A program made the translations under genes and the position numbers. From Arsukibacterium perlucidum DSM 18276 (GTDB lineage Bacteria > Pseudomonadota > Gammaproteobacteria > Enterobacterales > Alteromonadaceae): a stretch of 64,000 nt of DNA. Shown here in pieces: positions 7,036-15,744 of the stretch. Positions within the stretch are counted from its first letter, which is position 1; the number at the start of each line of letters is the position of its first letter. The DNA is taken from NCBI RefSeq assembly GCF_000382165.1, contig NZ_KB907707.1:1-64000 (forward strand), written 5' to 3'. The notes beneath the pieces are model-generated. The model was given only the letters and a program-made list of their open reading frames with translations. It was not told where the DNA came from and made no database searches.

Positions 7036-8688
7036 CTAACTATTTGCTTTAGGTCGCGGGGTTCGCACCACAAGCTGCGGATAATGCTCACACAGTATCG
7101 CGACATAGTGCTGAAATTTAACCTTGCTCGACTTCTCAAGCACACAAGCTTTAAGCAACTTAATCGCTTGCTTGCAGTAACGCAGATATTTGACCGGCAG
7201 CTTGTCACATTTACTGGCCGTTTGCAGAATATTCAGGGCGATGATGGTATTTGTTGGCATATGATCAAAGGTTTCACAAAACAGGCTTACGGCCTGAATA
7301 AAAAAGCCATTTTCGTAGGCTTCGGCTGCTTCAGCGCTAATCTGTTTAATGGTTGCTTTTAACTCCTCATGCCTGATTTTTTCCATCTTCAGCATAATTT
7401 TCTGGGTTTCAGTCAGATAATCATCGTTGACCAGATAACTGGCCAGTTTATCAATATAAAACTGACTGCTGTGAATATCTCCCAGTTCAAAATAGGCTTT
7501 GGCAGCATCCATGCAACTGTCGATGGTCATTTTCTCTGCTTTGTCGGCGACACCATTGTCCAGTAATGGCTGGCGGGCTTCGATTAACAGGCCTTTTGCT
7601 GCCAGGATCCGACTGCGCACCACATTAATGGCTTTTTGCCAGTCTGTGTCGGCGAAACGTTTAATGACACTATCCAGTAACTGACTGGCATTTTGCAGAA
7701 TAACGGTGCGCTCCAGCGGGTTTTTGCTGTAAGCAACATCTATTAAACTGCGGGCATGATTCAGGTAATTCTCAGCAGTATCTTCAACAGAATAACGGGC
7801 TGCGGCCAGCAACTTACCATTAATACGGGCCGCGGTTTCCTTGTCACCAATGATAACATTCAGGTTACTAAGCGTGCGTTGCCGCCTGATATTTTTCGGT
7901 GACAATAATACTGCCTGATATAAGGTTTGCTGCGCAGCCTCATAACGGCCATATTTGACCATCAGATGCGACAACCAGTCGAGCGCTTCTACCTTAGTAA
8001 TATCATACTGCGTTAAATCAGCCAGTTGCAGCTCAGTATCATCCCAACGCTCAAGATAAAACGCAGCAATAGCGGCGCCCAGCCTGGCCCAGGGCAGGGC
8101 TTTGTCCGTTAACACACTTTTATAGAAACGCTCGGCTTGCTGATACTGGCCGGTTTTAAGCAGTAATTCACCTTTAATCCGCAAAGCCTGAAAAGTGAAT
8201 TCGGGTTTGTTACGCACCACGCTGTCGCATTCTCTAATGGCATCAGTGAAGTTGTGTTCAAACAAATTCAAATAGACTTTTCTCAAAGCAATTTTTTGCT
8301 TAACGGACCGGATTAACCGCTCGTTTAATATAGGAAAGGTAAAGGGCTTTAAAATGTAATCATCGGGTTGTAATTCAATAACGCCATGCACCAGCTGGCG
8401 TTGGCTTTCGGCGCTGATCATAATAAAGCAGCATAGTGGTGGCATCAGTGCCTGCTGCTTCAGGGTTTCAAATAACTGATAGCCGTCTTTGCCTTCGCCA
8501 AGGTTAAAGTCGCAAAGTATAAAATCGTAAGGAATATTATGGCAGCGGCTTAGCGCATCGTTGGCATCGCGACTTAAGTGAATGGCCTCAAAACCAATTG
8601 TTTGCAACATTGCTTTGACTGAAGCACGCACGGGTGCACTGTCTTCAATAACAAGAACCTGCTTACAACGAAAAAAACTGGCATCCAT
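7036..8688 (-). CDS. Response regulator with TPR-like C-terminal region
   Basis: The product has 550 residues. Residues ~10-130 form a CheY-like receiver: acidic pocket residues near Asp16, phospho-acceptor Asp60 in FILCDFNLG, a Ser in MISAES, and Lys in ILKPFTFP. The remaining ~400 residues are repeated helical hairpins typical of tetratricopeptide repeats (for example LLKTGQYQQAERFYKSVL and YGRYEAAQQTLYQAVLLSP). There is no DNA-binding or enzymatic output domain, so it probably signals by protein-protein contact. No cognate histidine kinase is adjacent, making it an orphan regulator. It converges with lepB. Confidence 0.8.
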   Translation of the reverse strand: MDASFFRCKQVLVIEDSAPVRASVKAMLQTIGFEAIHLSRDANDALSRCHNIPYDFILCDFNLGEGKDGYQLFETLKQQALMPPLCCFIMISAESQRQLVHGVIELQPDDYILKPFTFPILNERLIRSVKQKIALRKVYLNLFEHNFTDAIRECDSVVRNKPEFTFQALRIKGELLLKTGQYQQAERFYKSVLTDKALPWARLGAAIAAFYLERWDDTELQLADLTQYDITKVEALDWLSHLMVKYGRYEAAQQTLYQAVLLSPKNIRRQRTLSNLNVIIGDKETAARINGKLLAAARYSVEDTAENYLNHARSLIDVAYSKNPLERTVILQNASQLLDSVIKRFADTDWQKAINVVRSRILAAKGLLIEARQPLLDNGVADKAEKMTIDSCMDAAKAYFELGDIHSSQFYIDKLASYLVNDDYLTETQKIMLKMEKIRHEELKATIKQISAEAAEAYENGFFIQAVSLFCETFDHMPTNTIIALNILQTASKCDKLPVKYLRYCKQAIKLLKACVLEKSSKVKFQHYVAILCEHYPQLVVRTPRPKANS

Positions 8689-8928
8689 GGTAGCACTCAG
8701 TGGCGGCGTGTTATCGCAAAAGGCGAAAAATTTTTCTGATAGTAGCGTTATTTAAAGGCACAGGTAAAGTAATGAATGTAATGAGAGCTGCGTGGCTTGG
8801 TTCTGCTGGCAATGGCTTAACAGCAGAAAAAATAATCTGATTTTTATCCTGCTACGTAACGTAAATGGTTAACTGCTGACATGCATTAATAACAACTGGT
8901 AAATAACCAATAACAACGGAGCGTTGCC

Positions 8929-9240
8929 ATGCATTACCATCGCGTTGCCCACCTGAACCGGCAGGATGTGCGGATTGATGAAATCGCTATCCATTCCTTT
9001 GAAATGGGAGTGTATCTGGTTGAGGTAGTATTCGACAGCCGCAAAGGTTTTATCGTTGACGATAGCAACCGGCCCCAGCAATTTCATAGTGTCGAAGAAG
9101 TAAAACAGGCTTTGACAGAGTGCGTGGTGCGCCAGGCATTTCTGGTACACCAGTCAGCTTACGACGAAATGTGCGGCGGCCCGGAAAAAGTGGACAACAC
9201 CCTAAACGTAGCCATCCATTTCAGCCGCACTGGTGATTAA
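8929..9240 (+). CDS. DUF6482-like small protein
   Basis: The product has 103 residues and is cytoplasmic. Length and pattern (YLVEVVFDSRKGFIVDD, then a SVEEVKQAL helix and a VVRQAFLVHQSAYDEM helix) fit the small DUF6482-type proteins of Alteromonadales and pseudomonads, whose function is unknown. The ATG is preceded by CGGAGC. It is monocistronic between two minus-strand genes. Confidence 0.65.
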   Translation: MHYHRVAHLNRQDVRIDEIAIHSFEMGVYLVEVVFDSRKGFIVDDSNRPQQFHSVEEVKQALTECVVRQAFLVHQSAYDEMCGGPEKVDNTLNVAIHFSRTGD

Positions 9241-9252
9241 ACACTTGACCCG

Positions 9253-10425
9253 CTAATCGCGGCTTACCGTGGGAAGGTGTTGCTGTAATTGCTGCCACAT
9301 CTGCTGATTGCGCTGCTTTAACTGAGCAGCCCGCTCGGCCAGCTGGGGCAGAATGTCGGCTTTGGTTGCCAGCAGCAGATCAATTCGCAGGCACAGGCTG
9401 TCAGCGGTAAGCTCCTCGACACAAAAATCGGCCATGGCGAAGTCGCTCATCATGGCATGGTATTTATGACTCCAGCTGGTGGCAATGCAAGGCACTCCCT
9501 GGCTTAAGGCGTTTACGGCACCATGAAAACGTGAGCTGATAACCAGTTCGGCACCACCAATAAAAGCTTTTACCGCCAGCGGGTCTTCAATTTGCACTAA
9601 ACCGCAAGGTGATAATTTGGCAATTTCAGCGCACAGTTCAGCGTCTTCCCGCCCTTCGTGATTTACCAGCACCACCTGATAGCCCAGCACGGTAAGTTTA
9701 TCCGCTGCTGCGGCGAAAGCGCCGACATAGCCCGCCCGCATAGTTTCGGCATCGGCGTGGTTATACTTTGATACTACTTTAGAATTCGGAATAAGGGCAG
9801 CGTAAGGCGTGGCGATATCGGGTACCTCATGGTTAGCCTGAGGGGTTAGCCCTACGGTAAAATCTGGGGTAAGTACCACGCTTGCTGGCAGCGGGCTGAC
9901 ACAGCTTTGCAAATGGCTCAGCGACACAGGGTCGCGGACAAAGATAAGCCTGGCATGCTGAATAATGTCCCGCATAGCCGCTTTACTTTGCTCGCTGGCA
10001 AAAGGTCCAAATGCTTGCGGCATAAAGATAAAGGGTTTACCGGCTGCATTAAAACGTTTTACTTCCCTGGCAGTATTTTGCAAAAACTGCAGCGGCCACT
10101 GGTCGCCATAAGCAAAGCCGCTGGCTTCCAATACAATGTCTACATCGCGCTCGGTAACCATCCCGTAGCGCTTAAACAACCGTTGAATGCTTCCGGGTAA
10201 CTTACCAATCAGGCCGGTTAAATCAATGCCTTTGCGCCGGAACGCCAGTTTTTGCCAGGCGCCAAGCCTGGCCCGTTCCGGGTAAGGTAAATTAGGCCCG
10301 GGCGATAAAACTAACTGATAATCCGGCAGGCTTTTTAAACCATCAAGACAGGCCAGTAACATCAGGTAAGCGCCTTTATTCCGGAATTGCACACCTTTAA
10401 TTTCGATAAATGGTGGTTTGTTCAT
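9253..10425 (-). CDS. Polysaccharide pyruvyl transferase family protein
   Basis: The product has 390 residues. The family transfers pyruvate from phosphoenolpyruvate to a sugar of a surface polysaccharide (WcaK/CsaB-like). Supporting motifs are an N-terminal IKGVQFRNKGAYLML in place of the usual Gly-Asn-x-Gly-Asp block, a PFIFMPQAFGPF strand, DPVSLSHL, and the C-terminal ISSRFHGAVNALSQGVP segment that is the family hallmark (SxRxHG). The start at 10425 lies 12 bp after the flippase stop, with AAAGGG ahead of it. A longer frame into the flippase gene is not supported. It is the last gene of the minus-strand half of the polysaccharide locus. Confidence 0.85.
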   Translation of the reverse strand: MNKPPFIEIKGVQFRNKGAYLMLLACLDGLKSLPDYQLVLSPGPNLPYPERARLGAWQKLAFRRKGIDLTGLIGKLPGSIQRLFKRYGMVTERDVDIVLEASGFAYGDQWPLQFLQNTAREVKRFNAAGKPFIFMPQAFGPFASEQSKAAMRDIIQHARLIFVRDPVSLSHLQSCVSPLPASVVLTPDFTVGLTPQANHEVPDIATPYAALIPNSKVVSKYNHADAETMRAGYVGAFAAAADKLTVLGYQVVLVNHEGREDAELCAEIAKLSPCGLVQIEDPLAVKAFIGGAELVISSRFHGAVNALSQGVPCIATSWSHKYHAMMSDFAMADFCVEELTADSLCLRIDLLLATKADILPQLAERAAQLKQRNQQMWQQLQQHLPTVSRD

Positions 10426-10436
10426 GTAAAACCCTT

Positions 10437-11750
10437 TCAGTGGCGGCCGGCTCCGCGCGCGGTAATAAGTTGCCATAGTTGCGCGCGGGTGCTGGCGAAA
10501 ATAAATAAGAAGAAAAAGGAAGCGAAGGCATAAGACACCAGGGTTGCCCAGGCTGCACCAACAATCCCCATAGTAGGAATTAGCCACAGGTTAAGACCAA
10601 CATTCAGCAGGGCGCCAATACCATGGCTGAGCAATGACAATGGCTCCTGCTCGGTAATGACCAGATGCTGACTGATCAGATAGCGGATAAAGATAAAGCA
10701 ACCGGCCCAGATATGAATACGCAGCACTTCAACTGCCGCGCTGAAATCTTCCCCGAACAATAAGCCAATCAGCCAGGGTGCGGCAACAGTCATTAGCACC
10801 GCGATACTGAGCGCTGCACTGAAAAATAGCAGGGCAAACCGGCGCAACTTTAAGTAATAGGGGGTTAAACCCTGTTGATAGGCTTTTAACATATCAGGGT
10901 AGTAGCGGGTCGCTAAAGTGGCCGGGAATACATACCATAGCTCCGATAACCTGCTGGCAGCGGCATAGATACCTGCCTGCTCAGTGCCGGCTATCGCACC
11001 CAGCATCACTATGTCAATTTTCAGGTAAATGACTGTGACAATTCCCGACAGCCATAGCCAACTGGACCGCTTTAGTAACGATGTTATCTGTGCCTTATTA
11101 AACCAGCGGGGATGGTATGGTGGCCAGCGGGTTTCCCCCGGCATAAAGGGTTGCTGTTTATAGCGGAACAGCAGGTATTGGCCAGTAGCTACCAGTAAAA
11201 ATTCGATGCCGGTTATCAGGAGTAAACTGGCAATGCCAAAGCCGCTGTATAGTAAGGCCAGTTTGGCGCCAAAGCTGACCAGGGTTATGGCGGTTTTCAG
11301 ATAGGCGGTGCTGCGAAACGTTCCCTGATAGTTCAGATAAAATTCAAACAGCAAAAAGCCAAAAAAACTTTGCAGTAAAAACAGCACCGGAATGGCAATA
11401 CCGGTATTGCCGCTGAGTATATCGGGGTAGAGCAGATAAAAGCCCAGCAGCATCAGGCTACCACCGAGCAAACCCAGCGCCAGCCTGACGCTGACTGCAC
11501 TGTATAGCAGGGTCATCGCTTGCTGCCCAGTTTGCTGCTGAACCATCCGCCGGATCACATTATTGTTCAGGCCCATGCTGGTTAACGGTACTAAAAATGC
11601 GCTCCAGGCCATAACGATGGAATAGATACCCAGCTCGCTGGCACCTAATACTCTGGCCACAAAAATAGTTAGTATGGCCGCAGCCAGCAGCTTAACCAGG
11701 CGGTCGCCCAGCATCGCGGTTGCTCTGGCAACTAATAGTTTCTTTAGCAT
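10437..11750 (-). CDS. Wzx-like polysaccharide flippase (oligosaccharide translocase)
   Basis: The product has 437 residues and about 12-14 hydrophobic helices along its length. It starts RATAMLGDRLVKLLAAAILTIFVARVLGASELGIYSIVMAW, typical of the MOP superfamily polysaccharide transporter branch, which flips undecaprenyl-linked repeat units across the inner membrane. Gene context (WecA-like initiator upstream, pyruvyl transferase downstream, polymerase in the divergent arm) supports this over a drug-exporting MATE role. The substrate glycan cannot be deduced. Confidence 0.85.
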   Translation of the reverse strand: MLKKLLVARATAMLGDRLVKLLAAAILTIFVARVLGASELGIYSIVMAWSAFLVPLTSMGLNNNVIRRMVQQQTGQQAMTLLYSAVSVRLALGLLGGSLMLLGFYLLYPDILSGNTGIAIPVLFLLQSFFGFLLFEFYLNYQGTFRSTAYLKTAITLVSFGAKLALLYSGFGIASLLLITGIEFLLVATGQYLLFRYKQQPFMPGETRWPPYHPRWFNKAQITSLLKRSSWLWLSGIVTVIYLKIDIVMLGAIAGTEQAGIYAAASRLSELWYVFPATLATRYYPDMLKAYQQGLTPYYLKLRRFALLFFSAALSIAVLMTVAAPWLIGLLFGEDFSAAVEVLRIHIWAGCFIFIRYLISQHLVITEQEPLSLLSHGIGALLNVGLNLWLIPTMGIVGAAWATLVSYAFASFFFLFIFASTRAQLWQLITARGAGRH

Positions 11751-11781
11751 AGAGTGCTCATTGAGGAACGATTAACTGACA

Positions 11782-12858
11782 TTATGATTTTCGCCGGTTG
11801 GCTAAGTTGTGACGTAGCGCAGAGATAATTCGCCAGATATTTTGCAGCAGGCCAATATACACCGCAAACACCAGGATAAACAGCAATAGCATCGCCACTT
11901 CCGGTACCAGCAAATACTCGCCAATAATGCCAACACAGGCAAAAACAGAGGCCAGGGCAGTGATCAAAATCAGTGACTCGCCTGAGTTAAGACCGAGCCG
12001 TAATGAAATATGATGCAGATGTTCACGGTCTGCCTGGAAGGGCGACTGACCTTTTAAGATCCGTCGCAACATGATGGCAACCATATCCATTAAAGGAATG
12101 GCAATTAACCAAAGTGCGGTAACGGGCCGGAAACTGGCTGTTTCACTTTGGGTGCTAATCAGTAACAGCCAGATCACTGACAGACCAATTAACATACTGC
12201 CGGCATCACCCATAAAAATTTTTTTATTTTTAAGCCAACCCAGGTTAAAGGCCAGATAGGGCACCAGGGCTGCAATAAATACCAGTGGTAACAACGCCTG
12301 TTCTGCCTGGCCCCACAGCAGCATAAAGACCGCGATGCTGCCAAAACTGACCATACTGAGCAGGCCGGCCAAACCATCAATACCATCGGTCATATTAAAG
12401 GCATTAATGGCGGCAATTACCGCAATCAGCGTAAAAGGAATGCCAAGAATACCTAACTCTACTGCACCAAAACCAAAAATATTACCCAGATTATTAATAT
12501 GTAAATCGAGGCTGTAAATCATGGCCAGGCCGACAATAAGCTGCACAGCCAGGCGAATTTTGACACTTAAATCCAGGGCATCATCAAAAGCGCCAAGAAT
12601 AACAATAAGCGCCGCACAGGCCAGATAATAGCCCAGCATCACATCTGATGAGATATGATTACCAAGTACCAGTAACAGCGTCAGATATATTGCCAGGCCG
12701 CCAATTAACGGCACGGCACCACTGTGCTGTTTACGACCCTGCGGAATGTCCAGCAAACCAAGTTTTGGCGCTAACGGCCTTAACAGCAAGATAGCAAGCA
12801 AGCTGGCTATTGTTGCCAACAATACGCTGTAAGTTGATTCAGGTATCGGCATACTCAT
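11782..12858 (-). CDS. WecA/MraY-type undecaprenyl-phosphate glycosyl-1-phosphate transferase
   Basis: The product has 358 residues and about ten or eleven membrane helices. It transfers a sugar-1-phosphate (GlcNAc-1-P in WecA) from a UDP-sugar to undecaprenyl phosphate, starting a lipid-linked glycan. Key motifs are GAFDDALDL, NAFNMTDGIDGLAG, FMGDAGSMLIGL and the loop DREHLHHISLRLG, which matches the WecA-type HIHH motif. Two ATGs are close together (12858 and 12852), and a weak GGA suits the second slightly better. It is the first gene of the minus arm, divergent from the glycosyltransferase gene by 150 bp that must hold both promoters. Called WecA-like because the sugar specificity is unproven. 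Confidence 0.88.
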   Translation of the reverse strand: MSMPIPESTYSVLLATIASLLAILLLRPLAPKLGLLDIPQGRKQHSGAVPLIGGLAIYLTLLLVLGNHISSDVMLGYYLACAALIVILGAFDDALDLSVKIRLAVQLIVGLAMIYSLDLHINNLGNIFGFGAVELGILGIPFTLIAVIAAINAFNMTDGIDGLAGLLSMVSFGSIAVFMLLWGQAEQALLPLVFIAALVPYLAFNLGWLKNKKIFMGDAGSMLIGLSVIWLLLISTQSETASFRPVTALWLIAIPLMDMVAIMLRRILKGQSPFQADREHLHHISLRLGLNSGESLILITALASVFACVGIIGEYLLVPEVAMLLLFILVFAVYIGLLQNIWRIISALRHNLANRRKS

Positions 12859-13007
12859 TCCGTATCTACTTTATTCAGCCTGTCGTCAGCTGCTATCGGC
12901 TTATAATCTGGTTTAATACATACTTAACTGGTTAGTTGCAGCTAATTAGCTATAAACTAAGTGTTTTTAATAGCCATTGCGCTTATTGTAGTCAGGAATA
13001 CTGGCTT

Positions 13008-14084
13008 TTGGATAGCACAACTTTGAATAGCAAACTCAGGGTGTTAATTATCACCAATATGGGGCCGAAACCGACGGCACCGTTTCAGGGCTTGTTTGTC
13101 CGCCAGCAGGTTGATGCGCTTACCGGACTTAAGCCTGGTTACCATTTTATGCGTTGGCATACTGACTCAAGGCTGAACCGGCTATTAAAATATCCGGTAT
13201 TTTTTGCTGACTTTATTTGGCGTTTTCTGTTTAGCCGGCATAAGTACATGATACTGCATGTACATTTCTTTTATCCGACTATCTGGCTGGCACTACTGTA
13301 CAAGGCGCTGCGCAACCCCGCGGCAAAAATTATTGTTACCTGCCATGGCAGTGATATTTATAAATATCAGCCGCCCGGCTTCTGGTATCGCTGGTGTGCC
13401 GCTAAGGTACAGCATTGGATTTTTACCAGTAACGCTCTGAAAAACCGCTTTAGTCTGGATTGCCCGCAAAGCACGGTACTGTCAGCCGGTATTGCCGATA
13501 GCTTTGCTACGGTGTCGCAACTTGATATCAGCGCTAAAACAATAGATTTACTTTATGTCGGCAGCCTTGACCATAACAAGGGTATTGACCGCCTGATTGC
13601 ATTATTACCTTTTTTAGCGGGTAAGAAAGTGGTTATCGCGGGCGCTGGCCCTATGCTCAAGCTGTTAGCTGAGGCCGCAGAGCCATACCCTGATGTCAGG
13701 ATCCGTGGCCCGCAAACAGCCAGCGAGCTTGCTGGTTTATATCAGCAAGCCCGTTGTTTTATCAGCTTATCGCGCAATGAATCGTTCGGCCTGGTGATGG
13801 CCGAAGCAATGGCATGTTATACCCCGGTAGTGGCCACCTTCACTGATGGTGCCGCGGCGCAGCTGCGAAGTGGAACAAATGGCTTTCTGGTGGCACAAAA
13901 CAGTCAACAAACACCGCTGAATGAACAGTTGCTTATTGCTGATTTACAACGTGCATTAACCAGAGTGTGGCAATTGTCACCAGCGCACTATCAGCAGATG
14001 CAGTTGGCAGCAAGAGCGTGGGCAGAGCAATGTTTAGTCAGCGACGTTGCCGCTAAACTAATTAATCTTTATCAGGACATCTGA
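13008..14084 (+). CDS. Glycosyltransferase family 4 (GT-B) protein
   Basis: The product has about 358 residues. The N-terminal Rossmann half begins LRVLIITNMGP. The C-terminal half contains DLLYVGSLDHNKGIDRLI, then KVVIAGAGPM and RNESFGLVMAEAMACYTPVVA, the E-x7-E nucleotide-sugar site of retaining GT4 enzymes. The start is uncertain: no ATG fits. TTG at 13008 has AGGAA nine bases upstream, and TTG codons at 12936 and 13023 are alternatives. It adds a sugar to the lipid-linked repeat unit, and is the first gene of the plus-strand arm. Confidence 0.82.
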   Translation: MDSTTLNSKLRVLIITNMGPKPTAPFQGLFVRQQVDALTGLKPGYHFMRWHTDSRLNRLLKYPVFFADFIWRFLFSRHKYMILHVHFFYPTIWLALLYKALRNPAAKIIVTCHGSDIYKYQPPGFWYRWCAAKVQHWIFTSNALKNRFSLDCPQSTVLSAGIADSFATVSQLDISAKTIDLLYVGSLDHNKGIDRLIALLPFLAGKKVVIAGAGPMLKLLAEAAEPYPDVRIRGPQTASELAGLYQQARCFISLSRNESFGLVMAEAMACYTPVVATFTDGAAAQLRSGTNGFLVAQNSQQTPLNEQLLIADLQRALTRVWQLSPAHYQQMQLAARAWAEQCLVSDVAAKLINLYQDI

Positions 14085-14087
14085 TTT

Positions 14088-14828
14088 ATGCCAGAAGCAA
14101 CCCAAACCAAAATGCCAGAGCAGGTAACAGTTGGTGTAATAGACGTCGCCGCTTTTAAAAATATGGCTGCGCTACTTGAGTATATTGTCCCGGCGAAAGG
14201 CCCGGTATTTGCCGGCTCTGCTATCGCCGTTAATCCTGAAAAAGTGTTGGCGGCCAGCCGTAACCCACAGTTACGCGAGGTTATTGAGGCTGCCGATATT
14301 CGGTACGCTGATGGCATCGGTGTGGTTAAGGCCATGCGCCGGCGCTTAGGCCGGCATGTAGAGCGGATCCCAGGCTGTGAGTTATGGCAGGAACTTATGC
14401 TACGGGCGGCGCGTTTTCAGGTACCGGTATTTATTATTGGGGCTAAGCCAGAGGTGCTGGCGCAAACCCGCGATAAGCTTAGCGCCGCAGGTACTAAGCT
14501 GGTAGGGGCGGTAGATGGTTATTTCAGTGACGAAGCAGCGCTGATAGCCCAAATTAAACAAACTGAGCCGCGGATTATCAGCGTTGCCATGGGCTCGCCC
14601 AGACAGGAGTTATTGATCCAGCGGCTGCGTCAGGCTCACCCCAGTTGTTTTTATATGGGAGTAGGAGGCACTTACGACGTTTACACCGGGAATGTGAAAC
14701 GCGCGCCGGCACTGTGGTGTAAACTGAATCTGGAATGGGCATACCGGCTGCTATTGCAGCCAAGCAGGATTGCTCGTCAACTCGGCTTATTGCGCTATTT
14801 GTGGTGGTACTGGACTGGCAAGGTGTAA
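14088..14828 (+). CDS. WecG/TagA/CpsF-family glycosyltransferase
   Basis: The product has 246 residues. Strongly conserved family landmarks are FAGSAIAVNPEKVLAA, the catalytic YADGIGVVKAMR region with its conserved Asp, VPVFIIGAKPEVL, ISVAMGSPRQELLI, and the YMGVGGTYDVYTGNVKRAP stretch. In enterobacteria WecG adds ManNAcA to lipid I of common antigen, and TagA adds ManNAc in wall teichoic acid. Here it probably adds the second sugar after the WecA-like step. It begins 4 bp after the GT4 stop. The C-terminal basic amphipathic end suggests peripheral membrane binding. Confidence 0.9.
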   Translation: MPEATQTKMPEQVTVGVIDVAAFKNMAALLEYIVPAKGPVFAGSAIAVNPEKVLAASRNPQLREVIEAADIRYADGIGVVKAMRRRLGRHVERIPGCELWQELMLRAARFQVPVFIIGAKPEVLAQTRDKLSAAGTKLVGAVDGYFSDEAALIAQIKQTEPRIISVAMGSPRQELLIQRLRQAHPSCFYMGVGGTYDVYTGNVKRAPALWCKLNLEWAYRLLLQPSRIARQLGLLRYLWWYWTGKV

Positions 14829-14841
14829 CAGGATGACAAGC

Positions 14842-15744
14842 ATGAATTCACAACAAAACTGGCCGTTAATCAGCGTATATATGCCAACATTTAACCGGGT
14901 GGCCATGGCTACCCGGGCCATTGATTCAGTGCTGGCGCAGGATTATCCCAACCTTGAATTACTGGTGGTCGATGACTCGTCTACGGATGATACCTGGCCC
15001 AGCCTTACCAATAAATACGTTAATGATGAGCGGGTACGCTTTTTCCGCCAGCCTGAAGGCAAGGGCGCCTGTGCTGCCCGTAACCGGGCGATTAGCGAAG
15101 CGAAGGGCGAATTTGTTACCGGCATTGATGATGACGATGAGTTTTTACCTCAGCGCCTGAGCAGTTTATACCAGGCATACGATCCTCAGTACAGCTGCGT
15201 TTGCTCGGGTTATATCTGGGATTATGGCAGCTTCCGGAAAACCTTATTTGCGGTAGATGAAGTGGTGACGTTAAGCAGCTTACTCGATTTGCACTCGTTA
15301 TCGAATCAGGCTTTGGTGCAGCGTGATAGGATGCTGCAGCTGCAAGGGTTCGATGAAAGCCTGGCCGCTTTTCAGGACTACGATATGTGGGTAAGGGTAG
15401 TGGCAGCATTCGGGCCCGCCCGGCGGATAAGCAATGCCAGTTATAAGGTAAATGTTGGCCATGAACTGGGCCGGATCACCAACTCGCCCAAACGACTGGA
15501 TGCCCATAAACAGTTTGTTGCCAAACACCGGCCTTTGATGAGTGAGCGCAACTTGCAAAATCAGATGTTTTACCGGCTGATGATGGAAAAACAGCCGCTG
15601 GGTTTGCTGGAGTTACTGGGGCAGTGCCGCTATGGCTTACAGAAATTAAAATGGCGCTATTATCTGAAACAAAAAATGGCCTGGTTAAGTAATTTACGGA
15701 TCCGACTGTTTAGTAAAGGCCTGGCGGGGTTATTTAAAAAATAA
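14842..15744 (+). CDS. Glycosyltransferase family 2 protein
   Basis: The product has 300 residues. GT-A fold: the opening PLISVYMPTFNRVAMATRAI, then LELLVVDDSSTDDTW, RNRAISEAKGEFVTGIDDDDEF with the metal-binding acidic motif, and a later FDESLAAFQDYDMWVRV acceptor-site motif. It is probably an inverting transferase acting on the same lipid-linked oligosaccharide. AGGA lies eight bases before the ATG at 14842; ATG 14833 is an in-frame alternative. Its stop shares one base with the start of the polymerase gene (TAATG), so the two are translationally coupled. Confidence 0.88.
   Translation: MNSQQNWPLISVYMPTFNRVAMATRAIDSVLAQDYPNLELLVVDDSSTDDTWPSLTNKYVNDERVRFFRQPEGKGACAARNRAISEAKGEFVTGIDDDDEFLPQRLSSLYQAYDPQYSCVCSGYIWDYGSFRKTLFAVDEVVTLSSLLDLHSLSNQALVQRDRMLQLQGFDESLAAFQDYDMWVRVVAAFGPARRISNASYKVNVGHELGRITNSPKRLDAHKQFVAKHRPLMSERNLQNQMFYRLMMEKQPLGLLELLGQCRYGLQKLKWRYYLKQKMAWLSNLRIRLFSKGLAGLFKK

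Noticed and set aside
8869-9150. Minus-strand frame of 93 codons opposite the DUF6482-like gene
   Set aside because: It is the shadow of a gene with better start and family pattern.
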